A stretch of DNA of 16,985 bases from Embleya sp040605455 (GCF_040605455.1 NZ_JBEXCV010000175.1:1-16985); one strand, 5' to 3'. Positions 1 through 9,525 are shown, counted from the stretch's first letter. A program made the numbers and translations. The notes: generated by a model not told the origin, from the sequence alone.

Positions 1-132
1 CCGTCGTGTACTCCTCCGGCGGCGCCCCGTAGATGTACAGGCTCGTCTCGTCCGGCAACGACAGCGGTCCATAGTTCGGGTCACCCGAGCCGCCCCCGGT
101 GCCCCGGCAGCCGGCCGCCGAGGGAGCCGTCG
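1..132 (-). CDS. Partial unidentified protein, possibly a lipoprotein (runs off the window start)
   Basis: Reading the minus strand from about position 132 to the window edge gives an open frame with strong G/C third positions. Its peptide contains SAAGCRGTGGGSGDPNYG followed by LSLPDETSLYIYGAPPEEYT. The cysteine after Ala-Ala-Gly, followed by a Gly/Ser-rich linker, resembles the cleavage site of a bacterial lipoprotein. The upstream residues are only weakly hydrophobic and no convincing start codon lies close by; the frame stays open upstream to a GTG at 292. The gene is divergent from the flippase gene. I do not recognise the family. The coding call rests on codon bias and the non-repetitive tail, and the start shown is nominal. 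Confidence 0.4.
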
Positions 133-279
133 CACCGGCATGACCGGCAACGACCGATGGGCTGTGGGCGCTCGACGGGGCGTGCCGACGAGCGGTACGC
201 GGATGATCGACGTCCCGACCCGGCAGGCCGCTTCGACCGGCTTCGCGCGCCCTTCGCTTCCGACGGGTGTGGACGGCGG

Positions 280-2181
280 GTGACGGCCACACGAGGCGGC
301 TCTCGGCGGCCGGACGGCGGCGGGCCTGCCGCGACCGGGGCCGGCGGCGCGGGTTCCGGGGCTGATGCCGACGGCGGCCCCGCCAGGAACGGAGCCGGCG
401 GCGTGCCCCCCGAGCCCGGGGCAGGCGCCACGCCCCCCGAGGCCGACGCCGCGCCAGGCGCGCCTCCCGAGACCACCCCCGACGCCGCGCCTGCCCTTGC
501 CGGAGCCGACGCCGCCCCCGCCACCCCGGCCGGAACCACCCGGGCCCGTGGTGTCGTGCGGGGCATCGCCGGGGCCGCCGCGTTGATGGCCGTGGTCACC
601 GTGTTCGCCCGGCTGGCCGGGTTCGGGCGGCAGCTGGTGTTCTCCGGGACGGTGGGCGACACCGTCCTGGGCACTGCGTACAGCACCGTCAACTCGGTGC
701 CCAACATCGTCTTCGAGATCGTCGCCGGCGGGGCGCTGGCGAGCGTGGTGGTGCCGGTGCTGGCCGGCCCGGTGGCCAAGGGCGCACGTCACGATGCCGG
801 GCGGATCGCGTCCGCGCTGCTGACCTGGGTCGTCCTGGTGCTGACCCCGATCGTGCTGCTCGGCGCGCTGCTGGCGCGGCCGATCGCCGAACTGCTGTTG
901 GCCGGCAAGGCGGACGGACCCGGCGTCGCGGACGTCGCGTCCCGGATGTTGCTCGTGTTCGTGCCGCAGGTGCTGCTGTACGGCATCGCCGTGGTCGCCG
1001 GCGGCATCCTCCAGGCTCATCACCGCTTCCTGGCCGGGACGCTCGCGCCGCTCGTGTCCAGCCTGGTCGTGGCCGGCAGCTATCTGCTCTTCGCGAACCG
1101 GTACGACGTCGACCTGGACAACCCGGCCGCCCTGCCGCGCGGCGCCGAACTGACCCTGTCGCTGGGCACCACCGCCGGCGTCCTGGCCCTCGCGCTGGTC
1201 ACCGTCGTGCCGCTGCGCTCGACCGGCCTGCGGCTGCGCCCCACCCTGCGCTTTCCGGACGGCGTGGCCCACCGGGTACGCACCCTCGCGCTGGCCGGCG
1301 TCGCGACGCTGATCGCCCAGCAGGCCGCGACGATCGCGGTGATCCTGCTGGCCAACGGGCGGGGTACACACGGGTCCCTGGTCGTCTACCAGACCGCGTG
1401 GATGGTCTACCTGCTTCCGTACGCGGTGCTCGCGGTGCCGATTGCCACCGCCGCCTTCCCGCGCCTGAGCGCGCACGCGCACGACGGGGACCGGGACGCG
1501 TTCGCGGACGCGGTCGCCGCGACCACTCGCACCGTGCTCCTGGTCGGCGCCGCCGGCACCGCGCTGCTGCTGGCCGCCGCCGCGCCGCTGGGTCGGTTCT
1601 TCGCGCTGTTCATGGCCGGCTCCACCGAGCCCGAACAAATGGCGTGGGCGCTGGCCGCCTTCGCGCCCGGGTTGATGGGGTACGCGCTGATCGCGCACCT
1701 GGGCCGCGCGCTGAACGCCTCCGGCCACGGTCGCGCCGCCGCCGGCTGCGTGGTGGCCGGCTGGTGCGTGGTCGTGGTCGCCGACGTCACGCTCGCCTTC
1801 GCGCTGCCCGCACGCTGGACGGTGGCCGCGCTGGGCCTGGGCAACTCGATCGGGATGACCGTGGCAGGCCTGCTGTTGGCCTATGCCGTGGTGCGAACGG
1901 CCGGCCCGCGGGCGTTGGCCGGCGCGGCGATGGTCAGGCCGGCGGCGTGTGCGGTGGCGGCCGCGTTCGCCGCCGGCGCGGCCGGGTTCGGGGCGTCGCG
2001 GGCATTCGGGACGGGCGGCATCGTCTTCACGTTGATCATCGCGGCGGTTGCCGCCATCGTGGGCACCCTGGTGTTCGCGGGAGTCGTATCCGTGACCGTC
2101 GGCGAGGCCGTCAGGGCCACGCTGCGCGGGCGGCGGGCGGCCGAATCGGAAGGGGAGCAGCGGCGTGGACACGACGACTGA
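280..2181 (+). CDS. MurJ/MviN-family lipid flippase (integral membrane protein)
   Basis: This is a polytopic membrane protein of the MviN/MurJ family, which flips undecaprenyl-linked glycan precursors such as lipid II across the cytoplasmic membrane. From GTG 280 it has 633 residues. The first 90 or so are Gly/Ala/Pro-rich and probably disordered. The rest is a long series of hydrophobic helices, about the 14 expected. The first helices carry the family pattern of a basic RLAGFGRQ segment, then a GT-x-YSTVNSVPNIVFEIVAGGAL stretch. An in-frame ATG lies at 157, but the codons between 157 and 280 lack G/C third-position bias, so I prefer 280. The stop overlaps the next gene by 17 bp, so the two are probably translationally coupled. 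Pairing with a glycosyltransferase suggests export of a specific glycan rather than the main lipid II flippase; that is inference. Confidence 0.85.
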   Translation: MTATRGGSRRPDGGGPAATGAGGAGSGADADGGPARNGAGGVPPEPGAGATPPEADAAPGAPPETTPDAAPALAGADAAPATPAGTTRARGVVRGIAGAAALMAVVTVFARLAGFGRQLVFSGTVGDTVLGTAYSTVNSVPNIVFEIVAGGALASVVVPVLAGPVAKGARHDAGRIASALLTWVVLVLTPIVLLGALLARPIAELLLAGKADGPGVADVASRMLLVFVPQVLLYGIAVVAGGILQAHHRFLAGTLAPLVSSLVVAGSYLLFANRYDVDLDNPAALPRGAELTLSLGTTAGVLALALVTVVPLRSTGLRLRPTLRFPDGVAHRVRTLALAGVATLIAQQAATIAVILLANGRGTHGSLVVYQTAWMVYLLPYAVLAVPIATAAFPRLSAHAHDGDRDAFADAVAATTRTVLLVGAAGTALLLAAAAPLGRFFALFMAGSTEPEQMAWALAAFAPGLMGYALIAHLGRALNASGHGRAAAGCVVAGWCVVVVADVTLAFALPARWTVAALGLGNSIGMTVAGLLLAYAVVRTAGPRALAGAAMVRPAACAVAAAFAAGAAGFGASRAFGTGGIVFTLIIAAVAAIVGTLVFAGVVSVTVGEAVRATLRGRRAAESEGEQRRGHDD

Positions 2182-3298
2182 GGCGCGGGAGCGCACCGAG
2201 CCGGCCCGGCTGCGGGCCGTCCTTGTCCTGGCTACGTCGACCGGCGGGATCGGCGCGCACGTGCGTTCGCTGGCGGCCGGACTGGTCGGGCGCGGGGTCG
2301 CGGTGACCGTGTGCGGCCCGGCCTCGACCGAGGAGCACTTCGACTTCGCGGGCACCGGCGCACGATTTCGGGTGGTCGAGATCGGTTCGGCGCCGCGGCC
2401 CACCGATCGGGCGGCCCTGCGCGAGCTGCGCGCGGCCTGCGCACCCGCGCACGTGGTGCACGCGCACGGATTGCGCGCCGGGTTGGCTGCGGGTAACGCG
2501 CTCGGTCGGCATCGGGTACGCCGCAGGCCGCTGGTGCTCACCCTGCACAACGCGGTCCTGGTCGGCGGCGCGAAGGGTGCGCTGACCCGGGTGCTGGAGG
2601 GCCGCGCGGTGCGGGCCGCCGACGTCGTCCTGGGCGCCTCGACCGACCTGGTCGACCGGGCCAGGCAGCTCGGCGCGCGGGATGCCCGGCTCGGACCGGT
2701 ATCGGCCCCGCCGCTGCCGCCGGCCGAGCGGGACCGAGCCGCGGTGCGGGCCGAATTCGCCGCCGGGGACCGGCCGCTGCTGGTCGCCGTGGGCAGGTTG
2801 GCCCCGCAGAAGGACTACCCGGTGCTCCTGGACGCCGCGCGACAGTGGTCGGACGAACAACCGGTGCCCCTGCTCGTGATCGCCGGAGACGGGCCGCTGC
2901 GCGAATCGCTCCAGGACCGGATCGACGCCGACACGTTGCCGGTTCGCCTGCTCGGCCATCGTGCGGACGTGGCCGACCTGCTCGGCGCCGCCGATCTCGC
3001 GGTCCTACCCAGCCGCTGGGAGGCCCGGGCGCTGGTCGCCCAGGAGGCACTGCGCACCGGCGTGGCACTGGTCGCCACGCAGGTCGGCGGCATCCCGGAA
3101 CTGGTCGGCGACGCGGCGGTACTGGTTCCGCCCGGTCGGCCGGACGACCTCGCCGCCGCGGTTCGCGACCTGCTCGCCGACCCGACCCGGCGCGCCGAAC
3201 TCGTCGAGGCGGGCCGAGCCCAGGCCGCGACCTGGCCCGACGAGCGCGAGACCATCGCCCAGGTCCTGAGCATCTACGAGGAGCTCGGCCCGGTGTGA
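2165..3298 (+). CDS. GT4-family glycosyltransferase
   Basis: Predicted retaining glycosyltransferase (GT-B fold, GT4 family), 377 residues. The N-terminal half (about 15-195) is the acceptor domain, with a glycine-rich STGGIGAHV loop near residue 25 and a VVHAHG segment near 100. The C-terminal half binds the nucleotide sugar: VGRLAPQKDY at 209-218 holds the conserved Arg and Lys, GDGP follows at 241-244, and the EX7E pair is E286/E294 in the SRWEARALVAQEAL region. The next conserved piece is QVGGIPELV. The GTG start at 2165 has AGGGGAG just upstream and lies inside the end of the flippase gene, so both are expressed together. Donor and acceptor cannot be read from sequence. It has no signal peptide or membrane segment, so it probably works on the cytoplasmic face. 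Confidence 0.88.
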   Translation: MDTTTEARERTEPARLRAVLVLATSTGGIGAHVRSLAAGLVGRGVAVTVCGPASTEEHFDFAGTGARFRVVEIGSAPRPTDRAALRELRAACAPAHVVHAHGLRAGLAAGNALGRHRVRRRPLVLTLHNAVLVGGAKGALTRVLEGRAVRAADVVLGASTDLVDRARQLGARDARLGPVSAPPLPPAERDRAAVRAEFAAGDRPLLVAVGRLAPQKDYPVLLDAARQWSDEQPVPLLVIAGDGPLRESLQDRIDADTLPVRLLGHRADVADLLGAADLAVLPSRWEARALVAQEALRTGVALVATQVGGIPELVGDAAVLVPPGRPDDLAAAVRDLLADPTRRAELVEAGRAQAATWPDERETIAQVLSIYEELGPV

Positions 3299-3356
3299 CG
3301 CCGCGCCCGTCGTCGAAGCGGTGCGCCGCAGCGGGTCGACGGCGACGATGGGACGG

Positions 3357-3380
3357 GCGACGAGCCGACCGGCTCGTCGC
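3357..3380. terminator. Hairpin terminator between convergent genes
   Basis: Perfect inverted repeat GCGACGAGCCG / CGGCTCGTCGC with 2 bases between the arms, forming at least a 10-bp stem with a 4-base loop. It lies 58 bp after the glycosyltransferase stop and in the gap before the convergent GH15 stop. No T-run follows, as is usual for high-GC actinobacterial terminators. It could act in both directions. Confidence 0.65.
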
Positions 3381-3550
3381 TCGTTGCCGCAGTCGTGGAA
3401 CGTCCGCGGGCCATGGCGTCGGGAGGTATCACCCGGGATCGGTGCGCACACCTGCACAGGGCGCCCACCGAACCCTCCCGGGCCACTCGTCCCGCCACCG
3501 CGATGTCCCGTCGCCGCGACGCCGCCCGCCGCCGCGTGCCGTCGCCGCGA

Positions 3551-5371
3551 TCAGTCCTGCTCGCCCGTCTCGGTGCGCATCGTCGCGGTCAGCCGCAGTG
3601 CCGTGTCGATCAGCGGCACGTGGCTGAACGCCTGCGGGAAGTTGCCCACCTGGCGCTGGAGCCGCGGATCCCACTCCTCGGCGAGCAGGCCCAGGTCGTT
3701 GCGCAGCGCGAGCAGGCGTTCGAACAGCTCGCGTGCCTCATCCACCCGACCGATCATCGCCAGGTCGTCGGCCAGCCAGAACGAGCAGGCCAGGAAAGCC
3801 CCTTCGTCACCCGGCAGGCCGTCCAGGCCGACGCTGGTGCCGTTGGTGGGGTAACGGCGGACGAAGCCGTCCTCGGTCAGCTCGTTCTGGATCGCCTCGA
3901 TCGTGCCGATCACCCGCTTGTCCTCCGGCGGCAGGAAGCCCACCTGCGGGATCAGCAGCAGCGACGCGTCCAACTCGGTCGAGCCGTAGTACTGGGTGAA
4001 GGTGTTGCGGTCCACGTCGTACCCGTACGCGCACACCTCGCGGTGGATCTCGTCGCGCACCCCCCTGAGGTGTTCGAGCATCTTCTCGGTGTCCGAGTCC
4101 ATCGGCTCGTCCACCAGCATCTTGATGGTGCGGTCCACCGCGACCCAGGCCATCACCTTGGAGTGCACGAAGTGCCGGCGCGGCCCGCGCACCTCCCAGA
4201 TGCCCTCGTCCGGGTCGCGCCAGTGCTGCTCCATGTAGTCCATCAGCTTGAGCTGGAGCGCGTGCGCGTGGTCGTTGCCCTCCATGCCGGAGACCCGGCC
4301 CAGGTGCAGCGCGTCGACCACCTCGCCGTAGACGTCGAGCTGGAACTGCTCGGCGGCGGCGTTGCCGATCCGGACCGGGTGCGAGCCCTCGTAGCCCGGC
4401 AGCCAGGTCGCCTCGTACTCGGTCAGCCGGCGCTCGCCGCCCACGCCGTACATGATCTGGAGGTTCTCCGGGTCGCCCGCGACCGCCCGCAGCAGCCACT
4501 CGCGCCACGCCTTGGCCTCGTCCACGAAACCGGTCTTGAGCAGCGCGCCCAGCGTCATCGCCGCGTCCCGCAGCCAGGTGTAGCGGTAGTCCCAGTTGCG
4601 CACCCCGCCCACGTCCTCGGGCAGCGACGTGGTCGGCGCCGCGACGATCCCGCCGGTCGGCGCGTAGGTGAGCGCCTTGAGCGTGATCAGCGAGCGCACC
4701 ACCGGCTCGCGCCACGGGCCCCGGTAGGTGCAGCGGGTCATCCAGTCGGCCCAGAACGCCTCGGTGTCCGCGAGTGCGGCGAGCGCGTCGGTGGGCAGCG
4801 GGCCCTCGACGTGCGAGGGGTGCCACGTGAGGGTGAAGGTGACCCGGTCGCCCTCGCCGAGGGTGACGTCCGAATAGGTGGTCAGGCCGCGCCCGTAGGT
4901 CTCGGTGTCACTGGCGAACCACACCGCGTCCGGACCGGCCACCGCGACGGTGCGCCCGTCCTCCTCGCGGCGCACCCACGGCACGACCTTGCCGTAGTGG
5001 AACCGCATGCGCAGCTCCGAGCGGACCGGTACCCGACCCGACACGCCCTCCACGATCCGCACCACGACCGGTGCGCCGACCAGGGCGTCCGCCGGAGGCA
5101 TGAAATCGATCACCCGAATGGTCCCCCGGGGGGTCTCCCATTCCGATTCGAGGATCAGCGAGTCGCCACGATACCGGCGACGGGTCGCGGGGCCGCCGGA
5201 AAGCGGCGCGACCTGCCACGAACCGTGTTCCTCGCTGCCGAGCAGGCCCGCGAACACGGCGGGGGAATCGAAGCGGGGGAGGCAGAGCCAATCCATGGAA
5301 CCGTCGCGGCCCACGAGAGCGGCGGTCTGCATGTCCCCGATGAGGGCGTAGTCCTCGATGCGGCTGGTCAC
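3551..5371 (-). CDS. Glycoside hydrolase family 15 (glucoamylase/trehalase-like)
   Basis: Cytosolic GH15 enzyme of 606 residues, the usual size for the actinobacterial group that hydrolyses alpha-glucosidic bonds; several characterised relatives are alpha,alpha-trehalases. The start matches the family hallmark RIEDYALIGDMQTAALVGRD, followed by SMDWLCLPRFDSPAVF. The N-terminal beta domain covers about 1-210 and the (alpha/alpha)6 barrel about 215-600. The barrel has RNWDYRYTWLRDA at 258-270, GIWEVRGP with E393 as likely general acid, and LLAEEWDP with E565/E566 as likely general base. The GTG start at 5371 has GGAAAG eight bases upstream and gives the conserved N terminus; a longer frame to 5485 adds 38 non-conserved residues. 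There is no signal peptide. Substrate (trehalose or maltodextrin) is not settled by sequence. The gene stands alone, convergent with the glycosyltransferase and divergent from pyrG. Confidence 0.9.
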   Translation of the reverse strand: MTSRIEDYALIGDMQTAALVGRDGSMDWLCLPRFDSPAVFAGLLGSEEHGSWQVAPLSGGPATRRRYRGDSLILESEWETPRGTIRVIDFMPPADALVGAPVVVRIVEGVSGRVPVRSELRMRFHYGKVVPWVRREEDGRTVAVAGPDAVWFASDTETYGRGLTTYSDVTLGEGDRVTFTLTWHPSHVEGPLPTDALAALADTEAFWADWMTRCTYRGPWREPVVRSLITLKALTYAPTGGIVAAPTTSLPEDVGGVRNWDYRYTWLRDAAMTLGALLKTGFVDEAKAWREWLLRAVAGDPENLQIMYGVGGERRLTEYEATWLPGYEGSHPVRIGNAAAEQFQLDVYGEVVDALHLGRVSGMEGNDHAHALQLKLMDYMEQHWRDPDEGIWEVRGPRRHFVHSKVMAWVAVDRTIKMLVDEPMDSDTEKMLEHLRGVRDEIHREVCAYGYDVDRNTFTQYYGSTELDASLLLIPQVGFLPPEDKRVIGTIEAIQNELTEDGFVRRYPTNGTSVGLDGLPGDEGAFLACSFWLADDLAMIGRVDEARELFERLLALRNDLGLLAEEWDPRLQRQVGNFPQAFSHVPLIDTALRLTATMRTETGEQD

Positions 5372-5999
5372 GGGCAACGCTTTCCGTTCCTGGTCGTCCT
5401 GATGGTGCCGGTCGTCCCGTCGTGCGTACTGGGTTCGGCCGAGGGGCTGGTTCGCACGTGCCTGGCTCGTACGTGCTGTGTTCATGCGTACCGCGCTCGC
5501 CGGTCGACGTGTTCTGATCAGCGGTTGATCGATTCATTCCAGAGTGCACCACGCGCGCGTGATCGACCGCCGTATTGGTGGTCGGATCGACCGGTGCTCC
5601 CGAAATGTCGTCCCGTCGGGATCCGGGGGACGTGCACCCGTCGCGCGCGTATGTTTCCGCTGCGCGCGGGTGTCGGCGAACGGAGAGAAGCTCGTGCACC
5701 GCCTGCGTAGCATAGTGCGCCGTCGGAGCTGAAACGTGCCTGCTTTCGCCGACCCGATCGTTGACTCTGTGTCGAATCCGACTCGGCCGATCCGTCGGTA
5801 TGTGCCCGGAATCTCCCGTGCGTTGTCACTCTGGGCAATCGCCGTATGGTGTCGCAGTTGTTCCCCACCGGGTGCGGGACCTCGACCCCCGACGCTGTTA
5901 GGCTGGTATCCCGTGGACTTGGTGGGACTGTTCCGGGCCGCATCGGCCCAGCAGCGTCCCCTTCGAAATCCCCTCGATCGCAACCACGGGAGCCCCTCC
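5372..5999. other. 628-bp intergenic region between the divergent GH15 and pyrG genes
   Basis: I find no supported gene here. The pyrG frame stays open upstream to 5736, but that stretch has irregular codon use and does not match CTP synthase, so it is taken as leader. It holds two candidate pyrG promoters, a short hairpin GGGCCG-cat-CGGCCC at 5935-5949 in the presumed leader, and a GGTCG/CGACC dyad around 5579-5591. A GH15 promoter should lie in the left part, but I cannot pick one. Confidence 0.5.
5823..5904 (+). promoter_or_regulatory. Candidate promoters for pyrG
   Basis: Two sigma-70-like candidates are visible. The first is TTGTCA (5823-5828), 16 bp, TATGGT (5845-5850). The second is a TAGGCT -10 box (5899-5904), a common streptomycete form, with a weak GGGACC (5876-5881) 17 bp upstream. 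Either would give a leader of roughly 90-145 nt before the TTG start at 6000. Confidence 0.4.
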
Positions 6000-7682
<1,683 letters not shown>

Positions 7683-7735
7683 CGCACGGCCGGCGCCCGA
7701 CCGACAAGCCGACAGGCCGATAGACCGACGACACA

Positions 7736-7773
7736 AGGAGCCACCCGCCCGGATGATCGGGCTGGTGGCTCCT
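7736..7773. terminator. Strong hairpin terminator after pyrG
   Basis: Inverted repeat of 16-base arms (7736-7751 and 7758-7773, AGGAGCCACC...GGTGGCTCCT) with a single C/T mismatch and a 6-base loop. It lies between the convergent pyrG and DUF397 genes, so it can serve both. There is no T-run. Confidence 0.85.
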
Positions 7774-7797
7774 CGGCGTCGGGTCCTCGACGGCCGT

Positions 7798-7977
7798 CTA
7801 CTTCAGCGCACTCACGAAGCGCGCCCAGGGTGCCTCTCCGAAGCCCAGAGCCGGGCCCAGGACCACTTTCGAATCCCGCGCGCGAACGACGTCGCGATCG
7901 GGCGCGACCTCGACGCAGTCACTGTCCTGGGTGCTGTGGCGGCTCTTTCTCCACGCCAGACGTGCTTCAGAACTCAC
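7798..7977 (-). CDS. DUF397-domain small protein
   Basis: Small protein of 59 residues with the DUF397 hallmarks: an N-terminal WRKSRHS motif, then DSDCVEVAP, VVRARDSK and a C-terminal WARFVSALK. In Streptomyces such proteins are encoded next to WhiJ/Scr1-type regulators and are thought to work with them; their biochemical role is not settled. I chose GTG 7977 because GGAG lies five bases upstream; GTG 7983 would add two residues but has poor spacing. The gene overlaps the end of the upstream regulator gene by 11 bp, so the two should be translationally coupled. Sequence and length are ordinary for the family. Confidence 0.85.
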   Translation of the reverse strand: MSSEARLAWRKSRHSTQDSDCVEVAPDRDVVRARDSKVVLGPALGFGEAPWARFVSALK

Positions 7978-8833
7978 GGTCACTCCACTTTGTGACGTAT
8001 TGCCGGATCATGGCGACGGATTCTCCCGGGGCGAGTCCCGCGCCCATCAGACTGTCGATCAGTCGTTGGCCGCGCTGAATATAGGACGGCTCGTCGGTAG
8101 CCGGAAAGGGGCCTGCGGCACCGGCGTTGATGATCACGCTCGGCTCTTCGTCGGGGTAGTCGAACTTCGTGAACCCGGATCCCAGAATGGCGACGGCAGC
8201 GGATCCGAAAGGGATCACGACGAGGTGGACGTTGGGCAACTCGGCCAGGACCAGGAGGTGTTGCAACTGTTCACGCATCACCCGCTCGCCGCCGACGTCG
8301 ATTCGGAGAGCCGCTTCGGTGATGAACGCGGTCATCCGCAAGGGCGGGTCGGCGTACAGACGTTTCTGGCGCAGCAACCGCACCTCCGTGAAGATGGCGG
8401 TGCGCTCCTCGCCGCCACCGTCGGTTTGGGCGGTGAGGGCCCTCGCGTAGCGCTCTGTCTGCGTCAGGCCCGGGAGGCCGAGAGGCGTGAACGTCTGGCA
8501 TTCGATCGCGGTGTGCTCGGCGCGGATGAATTCGGCGTAGGCGCTGGAGACCGTGTCGCCGTAGGCGTCCCACCACTGTTCGACCTCCTGGCGGCAGGTT
8601 TCCCAGAGGGCGAGCACGGCCCGGGTGTCATCGTCGCTTGCGCCGTATCTGCGTAGCAGGACCCAGACGGTCTGCTCGTCGATGTCCTTCTTCTTGCCGA
8701 GTTCGAGGCGACTGAACGTCGCCACTGACATGTCGACTTCACTGTGGACGTCGACCATGGACAGCTTTGCGGACACCCGGAGGCGACGCAGTTCCTGTCC
8801 CAGCTTCACGTGTCGAGGGCTGGATAGGGCCAT
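7967..8833 (-). CDS. XRE-type transcriptional regulator with DUF5753 (Scr1/WhiJ-like)
   Basis: DNA-binding regulator, 288 residues from ATG 8833. A helix-turn-helix covers about 8-65 (LGQELRRLRVSAKLSMVDVH, then MSVATFSRLELGKK). The rest, about 95-275, is the DUF5753 type: the QTFTPLGLPGLTQTERYA region, RQKRLY, and near the end the QRLIDSLM and ESVAMIRQYV pieces. WhiJ-like members control development and antibiotic production in Streptomyces, with DUF397 proteins and RsbW-like ATPases encoded alongside. Here DUF397 is coupled downstream and the ATPase gene is divergent. The frame extends to ATG 8878 and TTG 8902; those extra residues are not family-like, and the 8878 start would sit inside the dyad operator. 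The Shine-Dalgarno before 8833 is weak, so the start is not certain. Autoregulation through the dyad is likely by analogy. Confidence 0.85.
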   Translation of the reverse strand: MALSSPRHVKLGQELRRLRVSAKLSMVDVHSEVDMSVATFSRLELGKKKDIDEQTVWVLLRRYGASDDDTRAVLALWETCRQEVEQWWDAYGDTVSSAYAEFIRAEHTAIECQTFTPLGLPGLTQTERYARALTAQTDGGGEERTAIFTEVRLLRQKRLYADPPLRMTAFITEAALRIDVGGERVMREQLQHLLVLAELPNVHLVVIPFGSAAVAILGSGFTKFDYPDEEPSVIINAGAAGPFPATDEPSYIQRGQRLIDSLMGAGLAPGESVAMIRQYVTKWSDREF

Positions 8834-8875
8834 GTGACTCAGTCTGCCGCCGGACGAGCGGCACGAGTCGACAGT

Positions 8876-8910
8876 CATGAGAATTCTCGTTCGGATTGAC
8901 AATTCTCATG
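8876..8910. promoter_or_regulatory. Dyad operator in the divergent regulator/ATPase promoter region
   Basis: Perfect 10-bp inverted repeat CATGAGAATT (8876-8885) / AATTCTCATG (8901-8910) with a 15-bp spacer. The left arm also lies inside the 10-bp palindrome GAGAATTCTC (8879-8888), so there are three AATTCTC half-sites. This AT-rich symmetry stands out in a GC-rich genome. It overlaps a perfect TTGACA on the plus strand and lies between the regulator's likely promoter and its start, as expected for an autoregulated XRE repressor. Binding is inferred. Confidence 0.6.
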
Positions 8911-8924
8911 CGAAGAGGAACGGT
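8896..8924 (+). promoter_or_regulatory. Candidate promoter for the ATPase gene
   Basis: A perfect -35 TTGACA (8896-8901), 17 bp, then AACGGT (8919-8924) as a weak -10. The operator arm AATTCTCATG directly follows and overlaps the -35, so a bound repressor would block it. Confidence 0.4.
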
Positions 8925-8930
8925 GGATGC

Positions 8931-8960
8931 ACGCTACTTGCTGCACCTGAGTGCATGCAA
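8931..8960 (-). promoter_or_regulatory. Candidate promoter for the XRE regulator/DUF397 pair
   Basis: On the minus strand TTGCAT (8960-8955), 18 bp, TAGCGT (8936-8931) fits the TTGNNN / TANNNT pattern. The transcript would cross the dyad operator before the start codon at 8833. Confidence 0.35.
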
Positions 8961-9028
8961 TGAGTGATCTCGCTGTCGTCCTCAAGGTCGACCCATCTCA
9001 CCCTCGGCGTCACATCTCGGGAGCTGCC

Positions 9029-9525
9029 ATGCAGCCGTGTGCCCAGAAGTTCGATCTTCCGTTGTCCGTCCACTCGGTCGGGACGGCTCGTGGTCTCGTT
9101 CGGGACTTCTGCATAGGGCATGGCTTCCCGGAGCGGGTCAGGGACGGGGCCCTGCTGATCGTGTCCGAGTTGGTGACCAACTCCGTCGTACACGTGAAGC
9201 CGCAGGTGGGTGCGCTACAGGAGTGTCGCTGATGCTCACCTGGCAGCGGCGGGAGTTCGAGATGGCGGTCTGGGACTACGACCCCATGCCGTGTCCGAGG
9301 ATTCGGGCCGCCGACGCCGACCCCGACGTCGAGTGTGGGCGTGGGCTGGCGATCGTGCTCGGGCTTGCCGACGGGTTCACCTGGATGCGGGCCGCCGGTG
9401 GGAAATTGGTCGCGGCGCGGCTCCGGGTGCCGTCGGCTGCGGAAGGCGTGGGTGATGGCGGGCTGTTAGGTGCCGCATTCGATGTGCGTGCTGCGCTGGT
9501 CGAACGGCCTTCGGAGGCATCGTGA
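9029..9525 (+). pseudogene. RsbW-like HATPase (anti-sigma-factor type) split by a frameshift
   Basis: Two consecutive frames together make one GHKL-type ATPase of the RsbW-like group common in Streptomyces. The first frame (ATG 9029, GGGAG five bases upstream, stop TGA 9230-9232) encodes FDLPLSVHSVGTARGLVRDF and the N-box SELVTNSVVH. The second encodes SLMLTWQRREFEMAVWDYD and the G-box CGRGLAIVLGLAD, ending at 9525. Adding one base near 9215 joins VVHVKPQVGA to TGVSLMLTW and gives a normal 165-residue protein, so a 1-bp loss, or a sequencing error, is the simplest reading. The second frame also has its own ATG 9232, overlapping the first stop (TGATG), with AGGAG eight bases upstream, so a two-piece protein is possible. 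Intact relatives bind ATP and may inhibit sigma factors. It is divergent from the XRE regulator. Confidence 0.75.

Noticed and set aside
1398..2306. Plus-strand 302-codon frame overlapping the flippase
   Set aside because: Arg/Gly-rich out-of-frame reading of the flippase gene.
3395..5710. Long plus-strand open frame (771 codons) opposite the GH15 gene
   Set aside because: Its sequence is a His/Arg/Val-rich shadow of GH15; GH15 motifs on the minus strand are unambiguous.
5736..5999. N-terminal extension of CTP synthase to 5736
   Set aside because: Poor codon bias, no similarity to CTP synthase, and it would cover the candidate promoters; TTG 6000 has a good Shine-Dalgarno.
9200..9235. Programmed -1 ribosomal frameshift in the ATPase gene
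   Set aside because: No X XXY YYZ slippery heptamer in the right frame before the stop; base loss or restart at ATG 9232 explains it better.
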